From assembly GCF_017603825.1 (NCBI RefSeq), contig NZ_CP072014.1:1922001-1986000 (forward strand): 64,000 nt of DNA. The letters run 5' to 3'. The notes under the pieces were generated by a model. The model saw only the letters and a program-made list of their open reading frames with translations. It was not told where the DNA came from and did not search any database. Shown here piece after piece: positions 8,309 through 16,785 of the stretch. This DNA comes from Arthrobacter crystallopoietes. Lineage in GTDB: Bacteria > Actinomycetota > Actinomycetes > Actinomycetales > Micrococcaceae. A program made the position numbers and the translations under genes. The first letter of the stretch is position 1, and each line of letters begins with the position of its first letter.

Positions 8309-9775
8309 TTAAACTCCGGCCGTTCCGCCGCGCAGGTAGACGGTGGTGGTGTGGGTGAAGAATTCCTTGGCCGCGGCGCCCTGTTCCTTGGGGCCGTAGC
8401 CGGACTTCTTTGCGCCGCCGAAGGGCACATGCGGGTCGGCGCCGGCGGATTCGGAGTTCACGTGCAGGATGCCGACGTCAAGGTCGTCGATTGCGTCCAG
8501 TGCGCGGGTGACGTCCTGGGTGAACAGTGCGGCGGAGAGCCCGAACTCGCTGTCGTTGGCCAGTTCGAACGCCTGCTCCACGGTGGCAGCCCGGCGGACG
8601 GCCAGCACGGGCCCGAACAGTTCCTCGCGCCAGACGTCGAGCTCCTGATCCGCGGGGAGCTCCAGGATGGTTGGTGGGATGAAGTAACCGGAGGCGAGGT
8701 CGTCGTCGTACTTTTGGCCGCCGGCGATCAGCCGCGCGCCCTGCGAGAGGGCGGTGTCGATGCCGTCGCTGATGGACTTGCGGGCGCCGTCGTTGACCAC
8801 CGGGCCCATCTGGACGGTTGGGTCGGCCGGGTCGCCGACCGCCAGCGCGTTGGCGCGTTCGGCCAGGGTGGCGAGGAACTCGTCGGCGATGGCCTCGGCC
8901 ACGATGAGCCGCGAGGTGGCGGTGCACTTCTGCCCGGTGGAGCGGAACGCACCGAGCATGACTTGTTCCGCGGCGAGATCGAGGTCCGCGTCGGCGAGGA
9001 CGACGGCGGCGTTCTTGCCGCCCATCTCGGCCTGCACCGGAACGCCCCGCCCGGCTGCCTCGGCGGCCAAACGGCGGCCGACACCGGTGGAGCCGGTGAA
9101 GGTCAGCCCGTCCAGCGCCGGATGTTCCACGATGGAGTTGCCCATCGAACCCGGTCCGATCAGCAGGTTCAGCACGCCGGCCGGCAGGCCCGCGGCATCC
9201 AGCGCCTGGGCCAGCCGCAGCGCCAGCAGCGGCACGGTGCTCGCCGGTTTCCAGACCACGGTGTTGCCGTAGGCCAGGGCCGGGGCGATCTTCCACGCCG
9301 GGATCGCGATGGGGAAATTGAACGGGGTGACTACGCCGACCACGCCCAGCGGCTTGCGCGTGACGAGGATCTTCTCGCCGCGTCGCGGAGAGGAGAAGAT
9401 CTCGCCGGCGGTGCGGTCGCCGTCGTTCCCGTAGTAGCGGAAGATTTGCGCCGCACGCAGCACCTCGCCCTGGCCCTCGGCCCGTGTCTTGCCCTCCTCG
9501 CGGGCCAGCTCCAGCCCCCAGGCTTCCGCATTCTGCTCAATGACGACGGCGGCGCGGAGCAGCACGGCGCCGCGCTCGTGTGCCGGGGTGCGCGCCCACT
9601 CGCGCTTGGCTGCCACGGCGGCGGACATGGCCTGCTCCACCTCGGCCGGTCCGGCCTGCAGTCCCTGCGCGACAACTTCGTCCGGGCGGGCCGGGTTGGA
9701 GCTGGTGATGGGGGAGCCGGTGCCGGGCACCCAGGCGCCGTCGATGTAGTGCTGAAGCTGTACCGGGGAGGTCAT
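8309..9775 (-). CDS. Aldehyde dehydrogenase, probably glutarate semialdehyde dehydrogenase
   Basis: A 488-residue NAD(P) aldehyde dehydrogenase starting behind AAGGAG. Key residues are visible: N153 in PFNFPIA, E250 in EMGGKN and the nucleophile C284 in TGQKCTA. The sequence style (PFNFPIAIPAWKIAPALAYGN, FGGAKKSGYGPKEQG) resembles the semialdehyde dehydrogenases acting on 2,5-dioxopentanoate, succinate or glutarate semialdehyde. Sitting between glutaryl-CoA dehydrogenase and hydroxyacyl-CoA dehydrogenase, with a GabT/DavT-type aminotransferase upstream, it most likely converts glutarate semialdehyde to glutarate. Family is certain; substrate is inferred from context. Confidence 0.9.
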   Translation of the reverse strand: MTSPVQLQHYIDGAWVPGTGSPITSSNPARPDEVVAQGLQAGPAEVEQAMSAAVAAKREWARTPAHERGAVLLRAAVVIEQNAEAWGLELAREEGKTRAEGQGEVLRAAQIFRYYGNDGDRTAGEIFSSPRRGEKILVTRKPLGVVGVVTPFNFPIAIPAWKIAPALAYGNTVVWKPASTVPLLALRLAQALDAAGLPAGVLNLLIGPGSMGNSIVEHPALDGLTFTGSTGVGRRLAAEAAGRGVPVQAEMGGKNAAVVLADADLDLAAEQVMLGAFRSTGQKCTATSRLIVAEAIADEFLATLAERANALAVGDPADPTVQMGPVVNDGARKSISDGIDTALSQGARLIAGGQKYDDDLASGYFIPPTILELPADQELDVWREELFGPVLAVRRAATVEQAFELANDSEFGLSAALFTQDVTRALDAIDDLDVGILHVNSESAGADPHVPFGGAKKSGYGPKEQGAAAKEFFTHTTTVYLRGGTAGV

Positions 9776-9830
9776 GCGCGCTCCTTGAAGTAGCGGAGGG
9801 AAAACAGGGACTGGAGGCTGCTGCCAAATA

Positions 9831-9870
9831 CTGAGGGTTGCCCGGCAAGTGGAGCCCGGGCAACCCTCAG
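9831..9870 (-). terminator. Intercistronic 15-bp stem-loop
   Basis: A perfect 15-bp inverted repeat (CTGAGGGTTGCCCGG at 9831-9845, complement at 9856-9870, 10-nt loop) sits 11 bases after the glutaryl-CoA dehydrogenase stop and 55 bases before the aldehyde dehydrogenase start. It could partly end transcription within the operon, or separate two units. Confidence 0.6.
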
Positions 9871-9880
9871 CGGCGGGTGG

Positions 9881-11041
9881 TTACCGGAAGGCGGGGACGC
9901 CGGTGATCTTCTGGCCCAGGATGAGGGTGTGGACTTCGTCGGTGCCTTCGTAGGTGCGCACCGATTCGAGGTTGTTGGCGTGGCGTAGCGGGGAGTAGTC
10001 CAGCGTGATCCCGTTGCCGCCGAGGATGGTGCGGCATTCGCGGGCGATCTCGATGGCTTCGCGGCAGTTGTTGAGTTTGCCCACGGAGATCTGGTGCGGC
10101 TGCAGCTGTCCGGCGTCCTTGAGCCGGCCCAGGTGCAGGGCGAGCAGGAAGCCCTTGTTGATCTCCAGTGCCATGTTGACCAGTTTTTCCTGGGTGAGCT
10201 GGTAGCCGGCCAGCGGCTTGTCGAACTGCAGGCGTTCCTTCGAGTAGTCCACGGCGGCCTGCCAGGCATCGCGGGCCGCGCCCATGGCGCCCCAGATGAT
10301 GCCGTAGCGGGCCTCGTTCAGGCACTCGAACGGGCCGCGCAGCCCTTTCGCGTCCGGCAGGACGGCGTCGGCGGGGAGGCGGACGTCGGTCAGTTCGATG
10401 TCGCACTGGATGGAGGCGCGCATGGAGAGCTTGGGCTCGATCGGGGTGGCCTTGAATCCGGCGGTTTCGGTGGGGACCACGAAGCCGCGCACGCCCTCCT
10501 CGGTCTGGGCCCAGATGACGGCGACTTTGGCGACGGAGGCGAGGCCGATCCAGCGCTTGGAGCCGTTGAGGATCCAGTCTTCGCCGTCGCGGCGGGCGAA
10601 GGTTTTCATGCTGGAGGGATCCGAACCGGCGGTGGGCTCGGTGAGTCCGAAGCAGCCGATCGCTTCGCCGGCGGCCATCTGCGGCAGCCATTGAAGCTTC
10701 TGCGCCTCGGAGCCGTGCTTGTAGATGGCGCTCATCGCCAGCGAGCCCTGCACGGAGACGAACGTGCGCAGGCCGGAATCGCCGGCTTCGAGCTCGGCGC
10801 CGGCCAGGCCGTATTCCACGGCGGAGCGGCCGGCGCAGCCGTAGCCTTTCAGGTGCATGCCGAGCAGGCCGAGCTTGGCCATTTCGGGAACGATTTCCAG
10901 CGGGAACACGGCCTTTTCGTACCAGCCGGCAATGTTCGGCTTGATCGCGGAGTCCACGAAGGAGCGGACGTTCTTCTGCAGCAGCCGCTCCTCCTCGGTC
11001 AGCAGGGAGTCGAGGGCAATCAGGTCATGATCCTGGGACAT
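9881..11041 (-). CDS. gcdH: Glutaryl-CoA dehydrogenase
   Basis: A 386-residue acyl-CoA dehydrogenase. The ribosome binding site AAGGA precedes ATG 11041. The C-terminal signature TYEGTDEVHTLILGQKITG is characteristic of glutaryl-CoA dehydrogenases and holds the candidate catalytic base E365. LRTFVSVQGSLAM (91-103) carries an Arg and Ser matching substrate-carboxylate ligands of the human enzyme by my alignment from memory. FAD motifs CFGLTEPTAGSDPSSM and WIGLAS are intact. It oxidises and decarboxylates glutaryl-CoA to crotonyl-CoA. It follows the aminotransferase by 46 bp, in the same operon. Confidence 0.93.
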   Translation of the reverse strand: MSQDHDLIALDSLLTEEERLLQKNVRSFVDSAIKPNIAGWYEKAVFPLEIVPEMAKLGLLGMHLKGYGCAGRSAVEYGLAGAELEAGDSGLRTFVSVQGSLAMSAIYKHGSEAQKLQWLPQMAAGEAIGCFGLTEPTAGSDPSSMKTFARRDGEDWILNGSKRWIGLASVAKVAVIWAQTEEGVRGFVVPTETAGFKATPIEPKLSMRASIQCDIELTDVRLPADAVLPDAKGLRGPFECLNEARYGIIWGAMGAARDAWQAAVDYSKERLQFDKPLAGYQLTQEKLVNMALEINKGFLLALHLGRLKDAGQLQPHQISVGKLNNCREAIEIARECRTILGGNGITLDYSPLRHANNLESVRTYEGTDEVHTLILGQKITGVPAFR

Positions 11042-11087
11042 GGTTTTCCTTTTTTAAGCAGAGTCTAGGGACGTACGACGGCGGGTG

Positions 11088-12515
11088 TCAGGCGAGTGCC
11101 GGAGCGGCGGCTTCCGCTGTGGTTGCGTCGCGGCCGGCCGCGACGTCGACGATGGCCTGTCGCAGGACCGCCAGCCCGTCGCGGAACAGTTCGTCGCTGA
11201 TGACCAGGGGCGGCAGCAGCCGGATCACGTTGCCGTACGTGCCGCAGGTCAGGGTCAGCACGCCCTGGGCGTGGCAGCGGGCGGAAATCTCCTTGGCCAG
11301 GTCGGCCCGGGGTTCCAGCGTGCCGCGGTCCGCGAACTCGAGGGCGAGCATGGCGCCCCGGCCACGGAACTCTGCGACAACCTCGGTCTCCGCGACCAGC
11401 GGTTCGAGCACTTCGCGGGCGGTGGCTTTGATGGCGCGGGCGTTGGCCAGCAGCGTGCCGTCCTCGAAGGCCTCGAACACGGCCAGCGCCGCTTCGCAGG
11501 CCAGCGGGTTTCCGGCGTAGGTGCCGCCGAGGCCGCCGGCGTGGACCGCGTTCATTAGGTCGGCCCGGCCGGTGACTGCGCTGAGCGGGACGCCGTCGGC
11601 GAGGGCCTTGGCGCTGAGTGTCATGTCGCCGGCGATGCCTTCGTGCTCGCTGGCGAAGAGGGTGCCGGTGCGGCCCATGCCGGCCTGGATTTCGTCGATC
11701 ACCAGCACGATGCCGTGCTTCGTGGCGATCTCGCGCAGGCCTTTGAGGAAGCCGGGTGCGGGAACGATGAAGCCGCCCTCGCCCTGGATGGGCTCGATGA
11801 CCATGGCGGCGAAGCTCTCCGCGCCGTGCTCGGCCAGCGTTGCTTCGACGGAGGCGAGTGCCGCGGCGGCGACGTCCGAGCCGGAGGCGGGAACGCCGTC
11901 GTCGTTGGTTGCGGCTGCAGAGGCCGCGGGGCGCAGCGGATTGGCGGAGGCAGCGCGTACCACCTCGGTGGGGAACGGGCCGAAGTTGAGCCGGTACGGG
12001 TTCTCCTTGGCGGTCATCGCCATGGTCATCAGGGAGCGGCCGTGGTAGGCCTCGTCGAAGACCAGGACCTTGCTGCGGCCGGTGGCGGAGCGGGCGATCT
12101 TGACCGCGTTCTCCACGGCCTCGGCGCCGGTGGAGAAGAGTGCAGTCCGCTTCTCGAAGTCTCCCGGCGTGTGCTCGTTGAGCCACTTGGCTACCTGGGT
12201 GAAGGACTCGTACTCGGTGACCATGAAGCAGGTGTGCGTGAAGCGCTCCAGTTGGGCGGCCACCCGCTCGCGGACGCGCGGATTGCTGGCGCCGATGCTG
12301 GTTACTGCGATGCCGGAGGCGAAATCGATCAGCCGGTTGCCGTCCACATCCTGCAGGATGCCGCCGTCGGCCCGGTCGATGAAGACCGGCAGGGCGATGC
12401 CGAAGCCGTCGGTCACGTGGGCCTGGCGTTCGGCATGCAGGGCCTGTGAACGCGGGCCGGGGATGGCGGTGGCCAGGTGGCGGGACTGGGGGAGCGGAGT
12501 GAGGCTGGAAGTCAT
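11088..12515 (-). CDS. gabT: 4-aminobutyrate / 5-aminovalerate aminotransferase
   Basis: A 475-residue class III aminotransferase. It shows FSTGAEAVENAVKIAR, DEAYHGRSLMTMAMT, VIEPIQGEGGFIVP, DEIQAGMGRTG and the PLP lysine K303 in LSAKALADG. It moves the amino group of 4-aminobutyrate or 5-aminovalerate to 2-oxoglutarate. An Ala-rich insert of roughly 20 residues (about 188-220) is unusual. Because the next genes handle glutaryl-CoA, a DavT-like role on 5-aminovalerate is favoured. It is divergent from a PucR regulator; TAGCGT sits six bases before the ATG, suggesting a leaderless transcript, as no ribosome binding site is seen. Confidence 0.92.
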   Translation of the reverse strand: MTSSLTPLPQSRHLATAIPGPRSQALHAERQAHVTDGFGIALPVFIDRADGGILQDVDGNRLIDFASGIAVTSIGASNPRVRERVAAQLERFTHTCFMVTEYESFTQVAKWLNEHTPGDFEKRTALFSTGAEAVENAVKIARSATGRSKVLVFDEAYHGRSLMTMAMTAKENPYRLNFGPFPTEVVRAASANPLRPAASAAATNDDGVPASGSDVAAAALASVEATLAEHGAESFAAMVIEPIQGEGGFIVPAPGFLKGLREIATKHGIVLVIDEIQAGMGRTGTLFASEHEGIAGDMTLSAKALADGVPLSAVTGRADLMNAVHAGGLGGTYAGNPLACEAALAVFEAFEDGTLLANARAIKATAREVLEPLVAETEVVAEFRGRGAMLALEFADRGTLEPRADLAKEISARCHAQGVLTLTCGTYGNVIRLLPPLVISDELFRDGLAVLRQAIVDVAAGRDATTAEAAAPALA

Positions 12516-12550
12516 GGGACAACGCTAATGTCCGTGCAAGCCATTGGTCA

Positions 12551-12567
12551 TTGGATGCTCCATCCAA
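12551..12567. promoter_or_regulatory. Perfect palindrome between gabT and the PucR gene (candidate operator)
   Basis: TTGGATG-CTC-CATCCAA is a perfect 17-bp palindrome (7-bp arms) 36 bases upstream of gabT and 30 bases upstream of the PucR start, overlapping the expected -35 region of the regulator. A partial copy (TTGGAT) recurs at 12582-12587. It is a good candidate PucR operator. Confidence 0.5.
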
Positions 12568-12584
12568 AACTTTCGCCGGTGTTG

Positions 12585-12590
12585 GATAAT
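12585..12590 (+). promoter_or_regulatory. -10 element for a leaderless PucR transcript
   Basis: GATAAT ends six bases before ATG 12597, which places the expected transcription start on the start codon itself. No ribosome binding site is present, so the message is probably leaderless. Confidence 0.45.
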
Positions 12591-12596
12591 CAGACC

Positions 12597-14198
12597 ATGG
12601 TTTCCTTGGCACAACTCAGCACCGAACTGGGTGACTCATTACGTCGCGCTACTCCTGGAAGCGTGTCCGGCATTCAGCTCACCGGCGTGCACGTCTCGGA
12701 ACTCGAGGATCCCACCGCCTATCTGGAGGGCGGCGAACTGTTGCTTACCACGGGGATACCCCTGGGCGGCACGGCGTCCACGGTTTCTGCTTATGTGGGA
12801 CGGCTGGCTGCCAAGGGCGTGGCCGGCCTTGGCCTCGGATTGGGCGAGGGGCTCGATGCTGTGCCGCCGCAACTCGTGGAGGCTTGCTCCGCCGACGGGA
12901 TCGAACTGCTGGTAGTTCCCGACGGTGTCCCGTTCCTGGATGTGTCGCGCGCCTTCTGGGACTTGGCCGCCAGGAGCGGTCAGGCAGACCTGATCGCGAG
13001 CCTCGGAACGCAAACGGCACTGGCACGGGCGGCGATGCGGCAGGACGCGATTCCGTCCGTTGTGCAGGGGCTCGCCCAAGCCCTCGGGGGCTGGGCTGCG
13101 TATCTCCCGGCCGACGGCGCCGCCGCGACCATTTGGCCGGCTGGCTCCACGGCACTGCTGCCCCACCTGCGTGAGGAGACCACCCGGTTGAATATGGCGG
13201 GAACGCACTCCGCAGCAACGTTCTGGCTGCACGGCACGCCGGTGGTCGAATATCCCATCCTTGTCGGGCGGAAGATCGAGGGCTTTCTGGCCATCGGCTC
13301 GGGACGCACGCTAACCAAGGCGGACCGGCAGATCATCATGACCGTCTGCGTGCTGCTGGCCATGCGGGCCCAGCAGCAGGAAGAACTTTCCAGTACTGCC
13401 GGAGCGCTGGGATCCGCCGCCGCCAAGCTCGTAGCCCGCGGACACAGCGAGGCCGCGCGGTTACTGGCTACGGACGTGGGCCTTCCTCCGCTGCCCGAGC
13501 GTGTGCACGTCCTCGCAGTCCGGATGGGCCCTGCCTCTCGTGACCTGGCATCCGCGGCTTACGCGGTTGCGGGATTCGACGTCGAGGACGGCTCCCTCCT
13601 GCCGGCGCCGGCGCTGACTGATTGTGAGCTTAGATTCATTGAGGATGGTGTCGCCTACTTCCTCATCGACGCAGCCACGCTGAGCGCGGAGAGCGCCGTG
13701 GCGGGGGAGGAGGACGAAATTTACGACGGCGAGTTGCTCGCATGGGCGCAATCCCCGGCAGCGGTGGCAGAACCGGGCACCGCCCGGAAATCTGCGTGGC
13801 CGACGTCCGGGCGGCAGGTCCAACCTGCCACAGAAACCGGCGCAGCGTGGACCGGGCCGCTGCAGCTGGCCGAGGTCGCCGGAAAATTCGCCGCCGTCCG
13901 GCGAGCCGCGTTGCTCGCGCCAGCCGGGCGACTGGTGGGAACCTCAGGCGACGACGATGCCCGGGCGGACCGCTGGGCAGAGACGCTTGCCGGCTACAAC
14001 CGCGCAGACCTGCTTGGCACCGTTGCCGCGTATCTGCGGCATCGCGGGCACTGGGAAGAAACCGCGCGGGCGTTGGACGTACATCGGAACTCCCTGCGGC
14101 ACCGGATGGCCGTGGCGGAGAAACTGCTGGGGATCAGCATCGAGGATCCGGACGTCGCCGCCCACCTGTGGCTCGCGCTGCGGCGGCGCGGGCTCTAG
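12597..14198 (+). CDS. PucR-family transcriptional regulator
   Basis: About 533 residues from ATG 12597, chosen because a -10-like GATAAT lies six bases upstream; longer in-frame starts overlap the gabT promoter. Residues 1-125 form the PucR N-terminal domain (GVHVSELEDPTAYLEGGELLLTTG). The C-terminus is a PucR-type helix-turn-helix (TVAAYLRHRGHWEETARAL, then DVHRNSLRHRM). Such regulators control purine, GABA or amino acid breakdown and usually activate. Divergent from gabT with a palindrome between, it most likely controls the glutarate operon. Its stop overlaps the convergent CoA-transferase stop by four bases. Confidence 0.9.
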   Translation: MVSLAQLSTELGDSLRRATPGSVSGIQLTGVHVSELEDPTAYLEGGELLLTTGIPLGGTASTVSAYVGRLAAKGVAGLGLGLGEGLDAVPPQLVEACSADGIELLVVPDGVPFLDVSRAFWDLAARSGQADLIASLGTQTALARAAMRQDAIPSVVQGLAQALGGWAAYLPADGAAATIWPAGSTALLPHLREETTRLNMAGTHSAATFWLHGTPVVEYPILVGRKIEGFLAIGSGRTLTKADRQIIMTVCVLLAMRAQQQEELSSTAGALGSAAAKLVARGHSEAARLLATDVGLPPLPERVHVLAVRMGPASRDLASAAYAVAGFDVEDGSLLPAPALTDCELRFIEDGVAYFLIDAATLSAESAVAGEEDEIYDGELLAWAQSPAAVAEPGTARKSAWPTSGRQVQPATETGAAWTGPLQLAEVAGKFAAVRRAALLAPAGRLVGTSGDDDARADRWAETLAGYNRADLLGTVAAYLRHRGHWEETARALDVHRNSLRHRMAVAEKLLGISIEDPDVAAHLWLALRRRGL

Positions 14199-15376
14199 CC
14201 GTCCCCGCGAAGCCAGTGAAGGACACTCTCGGTGTTCTCGCCCAAGGCCGGCGGAGCGCTGGACCTCGGTTCGAAAGCCGGGGACCAGGAAATCGGATGG
14301 CGGATCTGTCGACCGACTGACTTCCCCGTGGTGTCCTGGACCTCGATCGTCGGGTTCAATCCCAGGGACTCGGCGTACCCGATCCCCTCGTCGATGGAGG
14401 CAACGGGTCCGACCGGCACGCTCACGCCGGCCAGCTTGTCCCGCCAAACCTCCGCCGACGCCGCAGCGAGTGCATTTTCGAGCAGAGGGATCAACTCCGT
14501 CCGATGCTCCACACGTGAATTGTTGGTGGCGAAGCGGCCATCGTAGGCCAGCGCCGGTACCCCGATCACCTCGGTGAGCCGCCGGAATTGGCCGTCGTTG
14601 CCGCAAGCTACTGCGAGCGGTCCGTCGGCACACTCGAGCAGCTGGTAGGGAACGATTGAAGGGTGCTCGTTGCCCATCCGCTTCGGCACCTTGCCGGCGC
14701 CCAGGTAGGCCTGGGCCTGGTTGGCCAGAGCGCCCTGCAGGCTGGAGAGCAAATTCACCTCCAAGTGACTGCCGCGTCCGGATGCAGGCCGCGCGTTGAG
14801 CGCTGCAAGGATGCCGATGGTCGCGTCCTTGGCTGTCAGCACGTCTACTAGCGCGACTCCGGCCTTGTACGGGGAGCCGTCCGCCTCGCCCGTGATGCTC
14901 ATCAGCCCGCCCAATGCCTGGACGATGAAGTCGTACCCGGGCAGGTCCGCTCCGCCCGCAGAGCCGAAACCCGAGATGGAGGCGTAGACCAGTCCCGGGT
15001 TCTCCGCCGCAAGTTGCTCGTAACCAAGACCGAGTTTCGCCATGCCGCCAGGCTTGAAGTTCTCAACCAGCACGTCCGCTCGCCGCGCCAGTTCCCGGGC
15101 CAGCTTGAGGTCTTCCGGGTTGGACAGGTCCAGGCAGACGGATTCCTTGTTGCGATTCACGCTTTCGAAGTAGGTGGCGCCGGTGGGGGAGTATGGCGGT
15201 CCCCAGCTTCGCGTATCGTCTCCGGTGCCCGGCCGCTCTACCTTGATCACCCGGGCTCCGAGATCGGCCAGCGTCATCGTGGCGAGCGGCCCGGCGAGGA
15301 CACGGGAAAAGTCGGCGACAAGGATGCCGTCCAAGGGCCGTTGCGATGATGACGGCGGGAGGTGCTGGGTTGGCAT
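14195..15376 (-). CDS. Class III (CaiB/BaiF) CoA-transferase, likely glutarate CoA-transferase
   Basis: I place the start at ATG 15376 (393 residues), behind AAAGGG. The N-terminal block LDGILVADFSRVLAGPLATMTLADLGARVIKVE is family-typical, VNRNKESVCLDL and ENFKPGGMAKLGLGY follow, and D149 in LPGYDFIVQA is the catalytic aspartate that forms the CoA-carboxylate intermediate. It moves CoA between carboxylic acids in the cytoplasm. The neighbouring pathway makes glutarate and then needs glutaryl-CoA, so glutarate (with succinyl-CoA as donor) is the inferred substrate, as for the human SUGCT enzyme of the same family. Confidence 0.9.
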   Translation of the reverse strand: MPTQHLPPSSSQRPLDGILVADFSRVLAGPLATMTLADLGARVIKVERPGTGDDTRSWGPPYSPTGATYFESVNRNKESVCLDLSNPEDLKLARELARRADVLVENFKPGGMAKLGLGYEQLAAENPGLVYASISGFGSAGGADLPGYDFIVQALGGLMSITGEADGSPYKAGVALVDVLTAKDATIGILAALNARPASGRGSHLEVNLLSSLQGALANQAQAYLGAGKVPKRMGNEHPSIVPYQLLECADGPLAVACGNDGQFRRLTEVIGVPALAYDGRFATNNSRVEHRTELIPLLENALAAASAEVWRDKLAGVSVPVGPVASIDEGIGYAESLGLNPTIEVQDTTGKSVGRQIRHPISWSPAFEPRSSAPPALGENTESVLHWLRGDG

Positions 15377-15564
15377 TGAGACCCTTTCGAGCGGAAAACA
15401 ACCGGCGCAGCCGCGACGGCTATGGGACTGGCGTCCAGTGTAGGAAGGGCTGTCGGGAAGCAGCATCGGATATCCCATCCAGGCCTTAGATGGTTTGCAC
15501 AACGTAGATGTGGCTTCCCCTGTCGATGTCCTGGTCCAGCAGCGGCCGGACTAGGATCTTGCCC

Positions 15565-16455
15565 ATGCAGGACGCGCAGTTTCCTCCTGATTGTGCGGGC
15601 CGGCTGGACGGGGCTGACGCGGAGAGCCTCGCTGCGCGGGCCATCCTGGCACGCCTGCAGGACCTTTCGCCCCTGCTTGGCCGGGACCCGGATGGCGACC
15701 ACATCGAACCCAAGCCCCCGTTGTTCCTGCTCGACGAGCGCTTCGCCCCCTCCCACAGTGTTGGCCGCATAGTCCGGCAGTCACTGGCCGCGGTCACGGA
15801 CAATGCCAACGCGCTGCGGCGGCTGATGTTCGTCGAAGACCCCGGTGGCCTTGTCTATTACCGGCAGAACACGCATGCGCCGTATTCGCTGGTGCGCACC
15901 ATAATCGAATGCGCGACGACGGTTCTTTGGGCGCTGCTGCCCGAAGATGGACGCGAACGTTCCCGCCGCAGCCTGGTGCTCATCGCCCGGGAGGTCTTCA
16001 ACGCGTCATCCTTTTGGGATGCCTATCTGGAAGAGTTCCGTCCCGGCGAGCATGCGCGCACCGTGGAGTACTTCGATGGTTTGCGCCGGGCGGTCAATGA
16101 CGCGGCGCTGTCGATGCAGCTGCCACCGGTCTTCAGCCGGAAGGCGAGCGGCAACTGGGGTTACGCCACCAAGAACCGCACGCAGACGGCCATCCTGAAG
16201 GACCTGCGTTCCGACGGCGATGTGCCGGCCGAGCTGATCTTTGTCTGGCAGTTTTGCAGCGGATATTCCCACGGGCTGGAGTGGGCCACTGCCATCGGGA
16301 ACAGCTATCCCAACCCCGGCCGTGAGCCTGGCCCGGAGCAGCTTCCGGCCGGGAGCATGGGGCAGCTCCGCCGTATTTGCGACGCCGCGTTCGACCTCGT
16401 TCCCCGCGCGTGGGGAGCCTATGATCTGAGCCGCCGCGCCTGGCCGCTGCTCTGA
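15565..16455 (+). CDS. Hypothetical protein, 296 residues
   Basis: I do not recognise this family. From ATG 15565 it is a soluble, mostly helical protein with no signal peptide or membrane segment. Aromatic-rich motifs stand out: VYYRQNTHAPYSLVRTIIEC (about 100-120), FNASSFWDAYLEEF, GNWGYATKNRTQTAILKDL and VWQFCSGYSHGLEWA near residue 235. TAGGAT lies seven bases before the ATG, so the message may be leaderless. It is divergent from the CoA-transferase (188-bp gap) and 330 bp upstream of the APC permease. Codon use matches its neighbours. Confidence 0.65.
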   Translation: MQDAQFPPDCAGRLDGADAESLAARAILARLQDLSPLLGRDPDGDHIEPKPPLFLLDERFAPSHSVGRIVRQSLAAVTDNANALRRLMFVEDPGGLVYYRQNTHAPYSLVRTIIECATTVLWALLPEDGRERSRRSLVLIAREVFNASSFWDAYLEEFRPGEHARTVEYFDGLRRAVNDAALSMQLPPVFSRKASGNWGYATKNRTQTAILKDLRSDGDVPAELIFVWQFCSGYSHGLEWATAIGNSYPNPGREPGPEQLPAGSMGQLRRICDAAFDLVPRAWGAYDLSRRAWPLL

Positions 16456-16785
16456 CCAGTTTTTGGCGGCGTTCTGTTGCTGTCCGACGGAAATACATTG
16501 GAAACAAAGCTTTTTCTGCTGTTTACAGGATTTGTGATCCACGGCATGTTTGCCAGAACCATACCGCGAATACCTTTGATTTCACGGGGTTTACAGCGAC
16601 CGACTTAGTTGCCGCCAAAATGGCCGCCGCGAACCCCTTGCCAGAATAAACATCCATTAGTAGAGTTTTTCAGTGATCGCGGTCACGTGAGGTGTATCAC
16701 GGCGGGGACATGGGGGTTCCGCGTTGACGTACCGACCGCTTCCATCCGACTTACTGCTTTGACTCACCGTTCAAGAAGGAGAGCA
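16456..16785. other. 330-bp regulatory region before the APC/P450 operon
   Basis: No gene is seen. The region has a lower GC first half and holds a CRP/GlxR-like palindrome (16673-16686) and a TTGACG (16724-16729) that could be a -35 element, although no good -10 follows at 17 bases. It ends with a strong AAGAAGGAGA ribosome binding site. Confidence 0.5.
16673..16686. promoter_or_regulatory. CRP/GlxR-like site upstream of the APC permease
   Basis: GTGA-TCGCGG-TCAC fits the GTGA-N6-TCAC core bound by CRP-family regulators such as GlxR. It lies 100 bases before the permease start, a suitable place for catabolite control. A similar site occurs at 59829. Confidence 0.4.
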
